Counted from the first letter of the stretch, positions 14,206-23,131 are shown. The stretch is 25,051 nucleotides of DNA from an uncultured bacterium (GCA_905215615.1 CAJMQM010000006.1:1-25051); one strand, 5' to 3'. A program made the numbers and translations. The notes: generated from the sequence alone by a model not told the origin.

Positions 14206-15177
14206 ATGTTTATAAATAAAATAAAAATAGGAGATGTAGAACTAGAAAATAATATATTTTTAGCTCCAATGGCAGGTATAACAGACCTGCCATTTAGATT
14301 AATATGCAAAAAATATAATCCAGGATTAGTATATACAGAAATGATAAGTGCAAAAGGGCTTATGTATGATGATAGAAAAACTAAATTATTGCTAAATTCA
14401 GTACCAGAAGAAAAACCAGTTGCTGTACAAATATTTGGAAGCGATGTAGAAGCAATGGTATATGCTGCAAAAAGTATAAGCAATAAGGCAAATATAATAG
14501 ATATAAATATGGGGTGTCCTGCTCCTAAAGTAATAAAAAATGGTGATGGAAGTAAGTTATTGTTAAATTTAGAATTAGTAGAAAAAATAGTAAAAGCTGT
14601 TGTAAATGCTTCTAAAGTTCCTGTTACTGTAAAAATGAGGTTGGGTTGGGACAATGAACATATTGTAGCAGAAGAGGCAGCAAAAATAATAGAAAAAGCA
14701 GGTGCATCAGCAATTACTGTACATGGTAGAACAAGGGAAGAGTTTTATACAGGACATGCAGATTGGAATATGATAAAGAAAGTAAAAGAAGCAGTAAGTA
14801 TTCCTGTAATTGGAAACGGGGATATAAAAAATAAAGAAGATGCATTAGAAATGTTTAAACAAACTAATGTAGATGGAATTATGATTGGAAGAGGTGCAAT
14901 AGGAAATCCATGGATTTTTAGAGAAATAACACAATATTTAAAAGGTGAAGAAGTTACAAATGTAACAAATAAGGAAAAATTGCAAGTTATGCTAGAACAC
15001 ATAAATCTAGAAGTACAAGAAAAAGGCGAAGATGTTGCAATTAAAGAAATGAGAAAACATATTAGTTATTATATAAAAAATCTACCAAATGCAACAGTTA
15101 TAAGAAATGAAGTAAATAAAATAGAAAAACAAGATAAATTGGTAGCTTGCTTAACAGAATATTTTAATAAATTATGA
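14206..15177 (+). CDS. dusB: tRNA-dihydrouridine synthase
   Basis: This 323-residue flavin enzyme reduces uridines in the tRNA D loop. Motifs are APMAGITDLPFR (about 20-31), TEMISAKGL, and DINMGCPAPKV with catalytic Cys104. FMN-binding elements follow (VKMRLGWD, ITVHGRTREEFYTGHADW, IPVIGNGDI, IGRGAIGNPW). The DusB subfamily fits the length and the GCPAPKV motif; DusA and DusC differ here. AATAGGAGT precedes the ATG. A strong terminator follows, so it appears to be monocistronic. Confidence 0.93.
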   Translation: MFINKIKIGDVELENNIFLAPMAGITDLPFRLICKKYNPGLVYTEMISAKGLMYDDRKTKLLLNSVPEEKPVAVQIFGSDVEAMVYAAKSISNKANIIDINMGCPAPKVIKNGDGSKLLLNLELVEKIVKAVVNASKVPVTVKMRLGWDNEHIVAEEAAKIIEKAGASAITVHGRTREEFYTGHADWNMIKKVKEAVSIPVIGNGDIKNKEDALEMFKQTNVDGIMIGRGAIGNPWIFREITQYLKGEEVTNVTNKEKLQVMLEHINLEVQEKGEDVAIKEMRKHISYYIKNLPNATVIRNEVNKIEKQDKLVACLTEYFNKL

Positions 15178-15180
15178 ATA

Positions 15181-15220
15181 AAAATAGACTAAATAAAATT
15201 ACTATTTAGTCTATTTTTTT
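15181..15220 (+). terminator. Terminator of dusB
   Basis: A 15-base arm at 15181-15195 (containing ATAGACTAAATA) is complementary to 15203-15217, with a 7-base loop and seven T residues. Confidence 0.92.
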
Positions 15221-15363
15221 GTACTTCTAATTTAATTGTACTATGTAATTTTATCTTTTAATTTTTTAAGATTAATGTATAGAGAAGTTTTTTAGATTTC
15301 ATTTATACTTATTAAATTGGTTATGTACTTAGAAAGGAGATATAATCAGCTATTTTAAAATAT

Positions 15364-16035
15364 TTGATTATAAAAAAGATTATGAAAAAAATTAATAATA
15401 AAAGCTTAATATTAGTAATTACTTTAATCTTGATGGTAATTATATTTACAATTTATTTTTTTATAAATAAAAATAACAAAATGTTTAATAAAAATTTTAA
15501 TATTGGAAATAATATAACTAGCAAAAGTATTCAAGAAATTGAACAATATATTTTAAATATTAGCTCTTATGAGGCAACAGTAGAAATAAATGTTCAAAGT
15601 AATAAAAATGAAAATAAATATATAATGAAACAGAAATATAATAGCCAAGGGTTAGAAGAACAAACTATAATAGAACCGTCAAATTTAGCAGGATTAACAA
15701 TATTATATGAAAATGGTAAATTAACAATTAATAATACAAAGCTTAAGCTTAAGACAGTTTACGAAAATTATGAATATATAGTAGATAATAATTTATGGCT
15801 TAATTCTTTTATAAAAGATTACAAGGAAAGTAGCGAAAAAAGTATTACAGAAGACAGTACTAATATAATAATGTCTGTAAATATAAGCAATAAAAGCAAT
15901 TATGGTAATATAAAAACTTTGTATATTAATAGAAATACTGGAAATCCAGAGAAAATGTTAATACAAGATAAGAACCAAAAAAACATAGTTTACATATTAT
16001 ATAATGAGATAAGAATAAATAATATAACTAAATAA
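15364..16035 (+). CDS. Membrane-anchored LolA-fold-like protein (possibly GerS-related)
   Basis: This is a protein of 223 residues (217 from the ATG at 15382). One N-terminal membrane helix (SLILVITLILMVIIFTIYF) precedes a secreted domain. Its pattern (YEATVEINVQSNKNENKY.MKQKY, later LAGLTILYENGKL, and a C-terminal RNTGNPEKMLIQD) resembles LolA-fold carrier proteins and the clostridial germination protein GerS group. There is no lipobox Cys, unlike GerS itself. The start is unclear. AAAGGAG at 15333-15339 is too far from both TTG 15364 and ATG 15382. It lies 12 bases before an in-frame ATT at 15352, and an in-frame stop at 15343 closes the frame upstream. Family assignment is tentative. Confidence 0.6.
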   Translation: MIIKKIMKKINNKSLILVITLILMVIIFTIYFFINKNNKMFNKNFNIGNNITSKSIQEIEQYILNISSYEATVEINVQSNKNENKYIMKQKYNSQGLEEQTIIEPSNLAGLTILYENGKLTINNTKLKLKTVYENYEYIVDNNLWLNSFIKDYKESSEKSITEDSTNIIMSVNISNKSNYGNIKTLYINRNTGNPEKMLIQDKNQKNIVYILYNEIRINNITK

Positions 16036-16132
16036 AGTAGGAAGAAGCTTTTTAACTATTTTTATCTCTATCTAATATTTAAAATATATCAATAAAAAAA
16101 CTTTAAATCTACAAATATTAGGAGTGAAGAAA

Positions 16133-16480
16133 ATGGTAGTTAAAAGAGGAGATATGTTTTATGCAGATTTAAGTCCAGTAGTTGGTTCTGAGCAAGGTGG
16201 TGTAAGACCTGTTCTTATAATACAAAATGATGTAGGTAATAAACACAGTCCAACAGTAATTGCAGCAGCAATTACTTCACAAGTTACAAAAAATAAATTG
16301 CCAACACATATAGAAATTAGTCCTCAAGAAGGAGGATTAAAAGAAGAATCTATTGTATTAACAGAACAAATTAGAACAATAGATAAAAGCAGACTAAAAG
16401 AGAAGATTGGGCATATAGAAGATGAAGAGATTATTTCTAAAATAAATAATGCTTTAGGTGTAAGTTTTGGGTTAGAGTAA
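16133..16480 (+). CDS. MazF/EndoA-family mRNA endoribonuclease (toxin)
   Basis: This 115-residue MazF/PemK-fold enzyme is very close in length to Bacillus EndoA (NdoA). The conserved GDMFYADLSPV, GSEQGGVRPVLI with active-site Arg25, and ITSQ with Thr48 are present. The family cleaves mRNA at short sites (UACAU for Bacillus EndoA). GTG at 16124 is in frame, but TTAGGAG at 16118-16124 overlaps it and is 8 bases before the ATG at 16133, the preferred start. The usual small antitoxin (NdoAI/MazE) should lie directly upstream, but only 97 bases separate this gene from the LolA-like gene, and I find no ribbon-helix-helix ORF there or downstream. The antitoxin may be elsewhere, or the enzyme may be controlled otherwise. 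Confidence 0.9.
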   Translation: MVVKRGDMFYADLSPVVGSEQGGVRPVLIIQNDVGNKHSPTVIAAAITSQVTKNKLPTHIEISPQEGGLKEESIVLTEQIRTIDKSRLKEKIGHIEDEEIISKINNALGVSFGLE

Positions 16481-16550
16481 ATATTTAAATAAGCAGGTTG
16501 TAAATATGGAAAAGTTGATGTAAGAAAACTTATGAGGAAAGAGCAAAAGT

Positions 16551-16598
16551 AAAAAATAGGTGGCGTCGAAGTATTCTTTAACAAACCGCCTATTTTTT
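16551..16598. terminator. Bidirectional terminator between mazF-like gene and HD-GYP gene
   Basis: AAAAAATAGGTGG at 16551-16563 pairs with CCGCCTATTTTTT at 16586-16598 (one G-T), enclosing a 22-base loop. T runs follow on both strands, suiting the convergent neighbours. Confidence 0.88.
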
Positions 16599-16655
16599 AT
16601 GTTTTAAAGTTTAAGGTTTTAACTTATTGTGTAAGCAAATTTCTTAGTAATAAAA

Positions 16656-17594
16656 CTATACTTTTAATTTTTTTATTATTTTAATTTCATTATATAAATC
16701 GTCAATACGTTTATTACGAATAACTAAAGCATTTTTATATTCTTCTAAAACTTGTTCAAAATTTTCCATTGTTTCACCAGCTTGTAGTAATAGCCTAATG
16801 CCTTCTTTGTAATAAGCTTTTGTTTTTTCTTTGTTGCTTTCAGTCATTTTGGTATAATATCTTTTTATTAATTCAAGTCTTTTTATTTGGTCTTTTAAAT
16901 AATCTACATACTGAGAAACGCAACTAATTTCATAGTTTGTATCATCAATAACAACTTTAAAAAGCTGTTTTAAAACTCTGCCATTTATTTTTCCAACTTT
17001 TTCTTTTTCTGTTAAATAATCTAAAGCCATAAACTTAGGGTCTGGTTGAGAATCTTTTATAAGGTCTTTTAATGTAGCAGAAATATTTACGTGTGTTTTG
17101 TATTGCCTTTTTGTAACTATGGCATCATACTCATCAGCGATAGTTACTATTTGAACATAATATGGAATATCTTTTTTAGTAATGCCATTAGGGTATCCTG
17201 AACCATTTAACATTTCATGATGGTCTAAAGCGGCTAAAGCATATGGGCGCAATTGTAAATCCTTCATACACATATTATAACCAAGAGTTGTATGTGTTTT
17301 CATTATTTCAAACTCTTCATCTGTTAGTTTTTCTGGCTTGTTAAGTATTTCTGAAGGAATAAACATTTTTCCTAAATCGTGTACATAACCACATATTGTA
17401 CAAAATACTGTAAATTTAGTACCAGCATGTAGATATTCACAAATTCTACAACAAAGATTAGCCACATTTTCACTATGTCTACGTGTAAACATATCTAATT
17501 GTCCTAGCACTTCTATTTGGTATTTCATTGTTTGCTCTAAGTTGTATGACTTTAGATTAGTAGGACTATAAAAATCAAATTGTTCATCTTTCAT
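16656..17594 (-). CDS. HD-GYP domain phosphodiesterase
   Basis: This 312-residue soluble protein carries an HD-GYP domain from about 25 to 190. Metal ligands visible are His40, His72-Asp73 (YVHDLGK), His101, and His125-His126 (ALDHHEMLNGSGYPNG, containing the GYP triplet), followed by IADEYDAI. HD-GYP enzymes hydrolyse cyclic di-GMP or related dinucleotides. No receiver, PAS or membrane segment precedes the domain, so input is unclear. The C-terminal 100 residues are charged and helical, probably a coiled coil. GGAGAAAGG lies about 12 bases before the ATG. It is divergent from mtaD, and their promoters overlap. Confidence 0.85.
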   Translation of the reverse strand: MKDEQFDFYSPTNLKSYNLEQTMKYQIEVLGQLDMFTRRHSENVANLCCRICEYLHAGTKFTVFCTICGYVHDLGKMFIPSEILNKPEKLTDEEFEIMKTHTTLGYNMCMKDLQLRPYALAALDHHEMLNGSGYPNGITKKDIPYYVQIVTIADEYDAIVTKRQYKTHVNISATLKDLIKDSQPDPKFMALDYLTEKEKVGKINGRVLKQLFKVVIDDTNYEISCVSQYVDYLKDQIKRLELIKRYYTKMTESNKEKTKAYYKEGIRLLLQAGETMENFEQVLEEYKNALVIRNKRIDDLYNEIKIIKKLKV

Positions 17595-17639
17595 AATTAT
17601 TTTATAACCTTTCTCCTTTGTAAAATAATAATTAATCTT

Positions 17640-17668
17640 ATGATACTATAAATAAAAGAAATTTACAA
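17640..17668 (-). promoter_or_regulatory. Promoter of the HD-GYP gene
   Basis: On the minus strand TTGTAA (17668-17663), 17 bases, TATCAT (17645-17640). The -10 overlaps a possible plus-strand -10 (GATACT at 17642-17647) with TTGTAA at 17618-17623 and an 18-base spacer, so the two directions may compete. Confidence 0.6.
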
Positions 17669-17673
17669 GAGAT

Positions 17674-17703
17674 AAAGCAATGTAATTTTACATTGCTTTT
17701 TTT
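17674..17703 (+). terminator. Terminator-like hairpin in the mtaD leader (possible attenuator)
   Basis: AAAGCAATGTAA at 17674-17685 is complementary to TTACATTGCTTT at 17688-17699 and is followed by a run of T to 17703. It is oriented for plus-strand transcription, yet no plus-strand gene ends upstream. It would stop a transcript started near 17655 about 50 bases later, before mtaD. Confidence 0.65.
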
Positions 17704-17745
17704 ATGTTTTTATAGTATTATTTTATAAGAAAAAGGAGGATTTGT

Positions 17746-19074
17746 ATGAAAGAAGTCCTAATAAAAAATGGAAATGTTTTATTTTTTGATAAAGATGATG
17801 TAATAATAAAAAAAGCAAATGTTTATATAAAAAATGGTAAAATCGAAAAAGTATTTTCTAATGATGAAGAAAATAAAATATATGAAATTTATAAAATTAA
17901 CGATAACAATACTCATATTATAAATGCAAATGGAAAAATTGTGATGCCAGGTTTTATTAATGCACATGCACATATACCAATGAGTATATTTAGGGAAACA
18001 ACAGAAGGGTGTAAATTATATGACTGGCTTAGTGAAAAAATATGGCCAGTAGAAGATAAACTAACAGAGGAAGATGTTTATTATGCAAGTATGTTATCAT
18101 ATATAGAAATGATTTCTACAGGAACTACTTGTGTAAATGACCACTATTTTATTTCTAAAGCAATACGTAAAGCAGCAGAAGATGCAAATGTAAGAACAGT
18201 ACTTACAAGAGTACTAATGGACTCAGATGGAGAAGCAGGCTTAAATCAAAGAGTAAAAGAGTTTGAAGAGTTATATGAAAGTAGAGATAAAAAAAATAGT
18301 TTAATTACATATACTGTATCTCCTCATAGTATGTATACATGCTCAGATAGAGCATTAGAAGTAAGCAAAGAACTTGCTAAAAAATATAATCTACCAGTAC
18401 ATATTCACTTTTTAGAAAGTATTGATGAAATAGAAGATATAAAAAATAAGCATGGAATAACAGCCATACAAGTTTTACAAAAATATTTTGAAGATGTTCA
18501 TACAATATTGGCACATGGTGTTAAAATAAATAATGAGGATTTGGAACTTTTGAAAAATATGGATATAGCAATTGTTCATAATCCAGTATCTAACATGAGA
18601 TTAGGCTGTAAAATTGCAGATACAACTAAATACTTAAAAAATAATATAAATGTGTGTTTAGGTACAGATGGACAAGGTTCTGGCAGTAATTTAGATATGT
18701 TTGAGGCAATGAGAATAGCTTGCTTAATACAAGGTGGTATACATGAAAACGAAGAAAGAATATCTGCTAAAGATGTAATTAAAATGGCTACTATAAATGG
18801 TGCTAAGGCATTGCAAAAAGAAAATGAAATAGGATCAATAGAAGAAGGAAAAGATGCAGATATAATTCTAGTTGATATTTCTGAAAATTTAGATAATATT
18901 ACAATTGTTCCAAACTTAAATAAATTAGCAAACTTAGTTTATAACACATCTGGTAGAAATGTTGATACTACAATAGTAAATGGTAGAATTTTAATGGAAA
19001 ATAGAAAAATAAACAATATAGATGTAGAAAATGTTATTAATAGATGTAATGATATTATAAAAAGACTATATTAA
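17746..19074 (+). CDS. mtaD: 5-methylthioadenosine/S-adenosylhomocysteine deaminase-type amidohydrolase
   Basis: This 442-residue metal-dependent amidohydrolase has the Zn ligands His74 and His76 (MPGFINAHAHIPM), a His in PVHIHFLES (about 220), a His in ILAHGVKI (about 247), and an Asp in CLGTDGQGSGS (about 307). The segment YDWLSEKIWPVEDKLTEEDV closely follows the MtaD family, which deaminates S-adenosylhomocysteine, methylthioadenosine or adenosine to the inosine forms. Other ATZ/TRZ-family deaminases (such as guanine deaminase) are less likely because of this segment. The C-terminal composite domain ends with VVNG-like VNGRILMENRK. AAGGAGGATTTGT precedes the ATG. A terminator-like hairpin lies 43 bases upstream in the leader. 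Confidence 0.85.
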   Translation: MKEVLIKNGNVLFFDKDDVIIKKANVYIKNGKIEKVFSNDEENKIYEIYKINDNNTHIINANGKIVMPGFINAHAHIPMSIFRETTEGCKLYDWLSEKIWPVEDKLTEEDVYYASMLSYIEMISTGTTCVNDHYFISKAIRKAAEDANVRTVLTRVLMDSDGEAGLNQRVKEFEELYESRDKKNSLITYTVSPHSMYTCSDRALEVSKELAKKYNLPVHIHFLESIDEIEDIKNKHGITAIQVLQKYFEDVHTILAHGVKINNEDLELLKNMDIAIVHNPVSNMRLGCKIADTTKYLKNNINVCLGTDGQGSGSNLDMFEAMRIACLIQGGIHENEERISAKDVIKMATINGAKALQKENEIGSIEEGKDADIILVDISENLDNITIVPNLNKLANLVYNTSGRNVDTTIVNGRILMENRKINNIDVENVINRCNDIIKRLY

Positions 19075-19153
19075 AACTAAAGTAAAAAGCCAAGGCGATT
19101 GTAATTAATAATAAAAACAATAAGACAAAATAGTGAAAGAATAGGTGAAATAG

Positions 19154-22100
19154 ATGTATTTAAAGAAAATGGAATTACAGGGGTTTAAATCATTTGCAGA
19201 TAGAACAGTACTAGAGTTTAAACCGGGAATAACAACAGTTATAGGTCCTAACGGTTCTGGTAAAAGTAATATTTCAGATGCAATAAGATGGGTTCTAGGA
19301 GAGCAAAGCATGAAATCTTTAAGAGGTGCAAAATCTGAGGATGTTATTTTTGCAGGAACTCAAGCAAGAAAATCACTAGGGTTTGCAGAGGTTTCTATTG
19401 TAATAGATAATTCAGATGGAAAACTTCCTATAGAATATACAGAAGTTACAGTAACAAGAAAAATATATAGAAGCGGAGAAACTGGCTATTTTATAAATAA
19501 AACACCATGCAGGTTAAAAGACATTGTGGAATTATTTATGGACACTGGAATTGGAAAAGATGGTTACAGTATAATTGGACAAGGAAAAATAGATGAAATA
19601 TTAAGCAATAAGTCAGAAGATAGACGCCATATATTCGAAGAAGCTGCGGGTATTGTAAAATACAGGGTAAGAAAACAGGACTCAGAGAAAAAACTTGAGC
19701 AAACTAAGCTTAATTTATTAAGAATAAACGATATTCTATCTGAAATAGAAACTAGCATAGACCCACTAAAAGAACAAGCAGAAAAGGCTAGAAAATACTT
19801 AGACTTAAGGGAAGAACTTAAAAATATTGAAGTGGGATTATTTATACACAACATTAATGTAGATAAAGTGAAATTAGACCAAATAATTAAAGATATTGAA
19901 ATTTTAAATGAGCAAAATAAAAACGAAATGCTAAAAATGGAAGAATTCCAAAACGAAAAAGCATCGATAAAACAAAGAATAGATGAGATTATACAAGAGA
20001 TTGAAGAAAAGCAAAATCTAGGTTTTGAAAGTACAAATAAAATAGAGAAAATTAATTCAGAAATAGGAATAGCAAAAGAAAGAATACAAAACAACATATC
20101 TAATAATGAAAGATTAGAAAACGAAATTGAAGCTTCAAATTTAAAAATTAATGATTTAGAGGAAGAAAAGAAACAAAAATTAGATAAAAAAGAAAGCTTA
20201 AATACAAATAAAGAGAAATATGTTAAAGAACTAGAGGAAAAAGAAAAAGAACTTGCAGAACTAAGTGGTAAGCTAACATCAAAGGAAAAAGAAATTGAAG
20301 AAAAGAAGCAAATTGTAGAAAAAAATACAGACAAAAGGTATGAATTAACATCAGATATTAATGTAGAAAAGCAAAATTACGAAAATTTAGAAAAAAGAGA
20401 AAAGGCAGTAAACTCTGAAATTCAAGATACAATTTCGGAATTAGACTCAAAAAGGGATGAAAAGCAACAACTATCACAGGGATTTTATGAATTAGAAAAT
20501 AAAAGAAATAAAACAAGCAACGACCTTAAAGGCATAGTAGAGCAGAAAGAAAATGCTATGCAAAAAGTAAAACAGTTTGATGACGAAATAAACAAACTAC
20601 AATATGAAATAAGGATGAAAGATGCTAGACATAAATTCTTAGTAGAAACAGAAAAAGAAAAAGAAGGTTATGTAAAAAGTGTAAGGTCTCTTTTATTAGA
20701 TTGCGATAAAAATGCAGAACTAAAAAAAGGTATGCATGGAATTTTGGCAAATTTAATTAATGTTCCAAAAGATTACGAAGTAGCAATAGAAATGGCACTA
20801 GGACAAGCATTACAAAACATTGTTACACAAACAGAAGATGATGCAAAAAAGTTAGTTGCACATTTAAGAGAAAATAATTTAGGAAGAGCATCATTTTTAC
20901 CTATAACTTCTGTAAGAGGAAAGAAGTTAGATAAAGTTGTAACAAATGGGGTAAATGGTGTTATTGGGATTGCATCAGACCTAGTTAAATTTGATAAAAA
21001 ATATGAACAAATTGTATTAAGCCTTTTAGGAAGAACAGTTATAGTAGACAGTATGGACACTGGAATTGCAATATCTAAGCTAAATAATTATACATTTAGA
21101 GTAGTTACAACAAAAGGAGATATAATAAATTCTTCTGGTGCAATAACTGGTGGGTCAATTTCTCAAAAGACTGTAAACATTTTAGGAAGAAGTAGAGAAA
21201 TAGAAGAGTTAGCAAAAGAATTAACAAATTTACAGAAAAAGATAAAAGAGAAAAATGAAGAAAAAGAAAAGTATTCTGCTTCAATAACAGATGTTATAGA
21301 AGAAACTGCTAAACTAGATAAAGAACTTCAAGACACAGAAGTATTATATGCTACAGAAAAACAAAAAATGCTATCTATTGAAAATGAAATATCTAGATTA
21401 GAAGATAAGCTTAATAAGTTAAAAGAGGAGAAAATATCACTTGAAGGGCAAAAAGAAAGCAGTATTAAGCTTAGAGAAGATAAAACTAATGAAATAGAAA
21501 ATCTAAGCAAAGAAATAGATGAGTTAAATATTGTAATAAAAGAATTTGCAGAATTAAATAAAGACAACCAAAAATATATAGATGACTTAAACTTTGATAT
21601 TACAAATTTAAAAATTTCTGTATCATCTTTTGACGAAAGTAAGAATTCAATTGATGAACTAGTTGAAAGAATAGAAAATGACATAGAAAATAGTAAAACA
21701 AGTGTGTTAAATAAAAAAGAAACTATTAATAATACTATTAAAGAAACAGAAAGTTTAAAACAGCAAATTAAAGAACTAGAACAGCAAATAGAAGATATTA
21801 AAAAGCAAATAGAAAATAGCTCTGGTGATATAGAAAAGCTAAAAAATGAGAGAATAGAACAAAATGAAAGATTAAATAATGTAGAAGAAAGTATAGAAAA
21901 ACAATTTAGTGTAATAGATGGATTAAAAGAGCAATTAGTAAAAATAGATATTAGAAAAACTAAAGTAGAAGAAGAAATACAAGGTTATACTGATGAGCTT
22001 TGGAACGAATATGAAATAACACCAAATACAGCAGAAGGGTGTAAAATGCCAGAAAATGTAGCTCAAACTCAAAAGCAAGTAAATGAGTTAAGAAATATGA

Positions 22101-22702
22101 TAAAAGACTTAGGAAGCATAAATATAGATTCAATAGAAGAATATAAAAAGCTTAAAGATAGATATGACTTCATGAACGAGCAAAGGTTAGATTTAGAAGA
22201 TACAATGGCAAAATTAAGAAAAGTAATTTCAGACATGACTGAGACAATGAAAAAACAATTTAAAGAAAAGTTTGAGATTATAAATAAGAACTTTAATGAG
22301 GTATTTGTTGAGCTATTTGGAGGAGGTAAAGCAGAACTTATACTAGAAGATGAAAATAACATTTTAGAGTGTGGAATAGATATACAAGTACAGCCTACTG
22401 GAAAGAAACTTCAAAATATGCTATTACTATCTGGAGGAGAGAGAGCATTTACAGCCATTGCACTTTTATTTGCAATATTAAAAATAAATCCAGCACCATT
22501 TTGTATATTAGACGAAATCGAGGCAGCTTTAGATGATGTAAATGTATATAGATATGCAGAATACTTAAAGAAATTTAGCAAAACAACTCAATTTTTAGTA
22601 ATAACACATAGAAAAGGAACAATGGAAGCAGCAGATAGTGTATATGGAATTACAATGGAAGAAAACGGAATAAGTAAATTGCTTTCTATGAAATTACAGT
22701 AA
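19154..22702 (+). CDS. smc: Chromosome segregation ATPase SMC
   Basis: The protein has 1,182 residues, full length for bacterial SMC. The N-terminal head has MELQGFKSFADRT and Walker A GPNGSGKS (31-38), then RGAKSEDVIFAG. Long coiled coils run from about 170 to 515 and 675 to 1030, split by the hinge (about 525-670; GMHGILANLI...AIEMALGQAL...GGSISQ). The C-terminal head has the signature LLLSGGERAFTA (about 1090), Walker B FCILDEIEAALDD and the switch region VITHRKGTME. It forms the condensin complex with ScpA and ScpB, neither visible here. The ribosome site (ATAGGTGAAATAG) is weak. ftsY, which often follows smc, is absent; a terminator and a long non-coding region follow instead. Confidence 0.97.
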   Translation: MYLKKMELQGFKSFADRTVLEFKPGITTVIGPNGSGKSNISDAIRWVLGEQSMKSLRGAKSEDVIFAGTQARKSLGFAEVSIVIDNSDGKLPIEYTEVTVTRKIYRSGETGYFINKTPCRLKDIVELFMDTGIGKDGYSIIGQGKIDEILSNKSEDRRHIFEEAAGIVKYRVRKQDSEKKLEQTKLNLLRINDILSEIETSIDPLKEQAEKARKYLDLREELKNIEVGLFIHNINVDKVKLDQIIKDIEILNEQNKNEMLKMEEFQNEKASIKQRIDEIIQEIEEKQNLGFESTNKIEKINSEIGIAKERIQNNISNNERLENEIEASNLKINDLEEEKKQKLDKKESLNTNKEKYVKELEEKEKELAELSGKLTSKEKEIEEKKQIVEKNTDKRYELTSDINVEKQNYENLEKREKAVNSEIQDTISELDSKRDEKQQLSQGFYELENKRNKTSNDLKGIVEQKENAMQKVKQFDDEINKLQYEIRMKDARHKFLVETEKEKEGYVKSVRSLLLDCDKNAELKKGMHGILANLINVPKDYEVAIEMALGQALQNIVTQTEDDAKKLVAHLRENNLGRASFLPITSVRGKKLDKVVTNGVNGVIGIASDLVKFDKKYEQIVLSLLGRTVIVDSMDTGIAISKLNNYTFRVVTTKGDIINSSGAITGGSISQKTVNILGRSREIEELAKELTNLQKKIKEKNEEKEKYSASITDVIEETAKLDKELQDTEVLYATEKQKMLSIENEISRLEDKLNKLKEEKISLEGQKESSIKLREDKTNEIENLSKEIDELNIVIKEFAELNKDNQKYIDDLNFDITNLKISVSSFDESKNSIDELVERIENDIENSKTSVLNKKETINNTIKETESLKQQIKELEQQIEDIKKQIENSSGDIEKLKNERIEQNERLNNVEESIEKQFSVIDGLKEQLVKIDIRKTKVEEEIQGYTDELWNEYEITPNTAEGCKMPENVAQTQKQVNELRNMIKDLGSINIDSIEEYKKLKDRYDFMNEQRLDLEDTMAKLRKVISDMTETMKKQFKEKFEIINKNFNEVFVELFGGGKAELILEDENNILECGIDIQVQPTGKKLQNMLLLSGGERAFTAIALLFAILKINPAPFCILDEIEAALDDVNVYRYAEYLKKFSKTTQFLVITHRKGTMEAADSVYGITMEENGISKLLSMKLQ

Positions 22703-22774
22703 GTTATAAAAGATAAGCTATTTAAATCGAATAAACAATAATTGGAGAAAAAATAAATACTTCAAAGAATTAGA

Positions 22775-22823
22775 AAAATAAGCCAAAATTATTATGTAAA
22801 GTTTAATAGTTTTGGTTTATTTT
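22775..22823 (+). terminator. Terminator of smc
   Basis: AAAATAAGCCAAAA at 22775-22788 pairs with TTTTGGTTTATTTT at 22810-22823 (14 pairs, one G-T), with a 21-base A/T-rich loop and further T residues after it. Confidence 0.82.
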
Positions 22824-22967
22824 CTATTTTAAAGTAAATGCACTTAAGTTTTATTTTAATAAAAGCTGTATATAATAAAACAAACATTAAAATATGACCT
22901 CTTTTAAATAATATCAAATTTATTGGTATTTTGTAGAAAGTAATGCAATTTTAACCAAAGTCAAGAG

Positions 22968-23008
22968 AAGAAAAAACGAGAAAAACGGAGAAAAAGAGAG
23001 AAAAACGA
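22968..23008 (+). repeat. Phased A-tract repeat, probable intrinsically curved DNA
   Basis: GAGAAAAA occurs at 22978, 22988 and 22998, and a related AAGAAAAAA at 22968. The A-tracts at 22971-22976, 22981-22985, 22991-22995 and 23001-23005 are spaced by exactly 10 bases. A-tracts in phase with the helix bend DNA in one direction. The block is purine-only apart from three C residues and lies about 90 bases upstream of the M23 -35 element. Confidence 0.65.
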
Positions 23009-23092
23009 AGCAATTTATATGATAAATTAAAATCGAGAAATGGCAAAAATGTTAATATTTGCTCAAAATGTGAAATCAAGAGTATAGTATAT

Positions 23093-23121
23093 TTGAAATT
23101 GTTTAGAATATATGGTATAAT
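23093..23121 (+). promoter_or_regulatory. Promoter of the M23 peptidase gene
   Basis: TTGAAA at 23093-23098, a 17-base spacer, and TATAAT at 23116-23121 preceded by TGG (extended -10). The expected transcription start is near 23128, so the TTG at 23093 cannot be the translation start of the downstream gene. Confidence 0.82.
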
Positions 23122-23131
23122 AGATATTGTC

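Larger units (their letters stand above)
22703..23131. other. Long intergenic region between smc and the M23 peptidase gene
   Basis: I see no gene in these 429 bases. They hold the smc terminator (22775-22823), a lone TATAAT at 22871-22876 without a convincing -35, the phased A-tract block (22968-23008) and the M23 promoter (23093-23121). The stretch 22877-22967 shows no structure I can support. Confidence 0.6.

Noticed and set aside
19564..20334. A minus-strand ORF of 256 residues inside smc
   Set aside because: It is a shadow of the SMC coiled coil, with Ser/Phe-rich composition and no initiation signals.
22968..23008. CRISPR-like array in the phased repeat
   Set aside because: Units are only 10 bases with no spacers; they are phased A-tracts.
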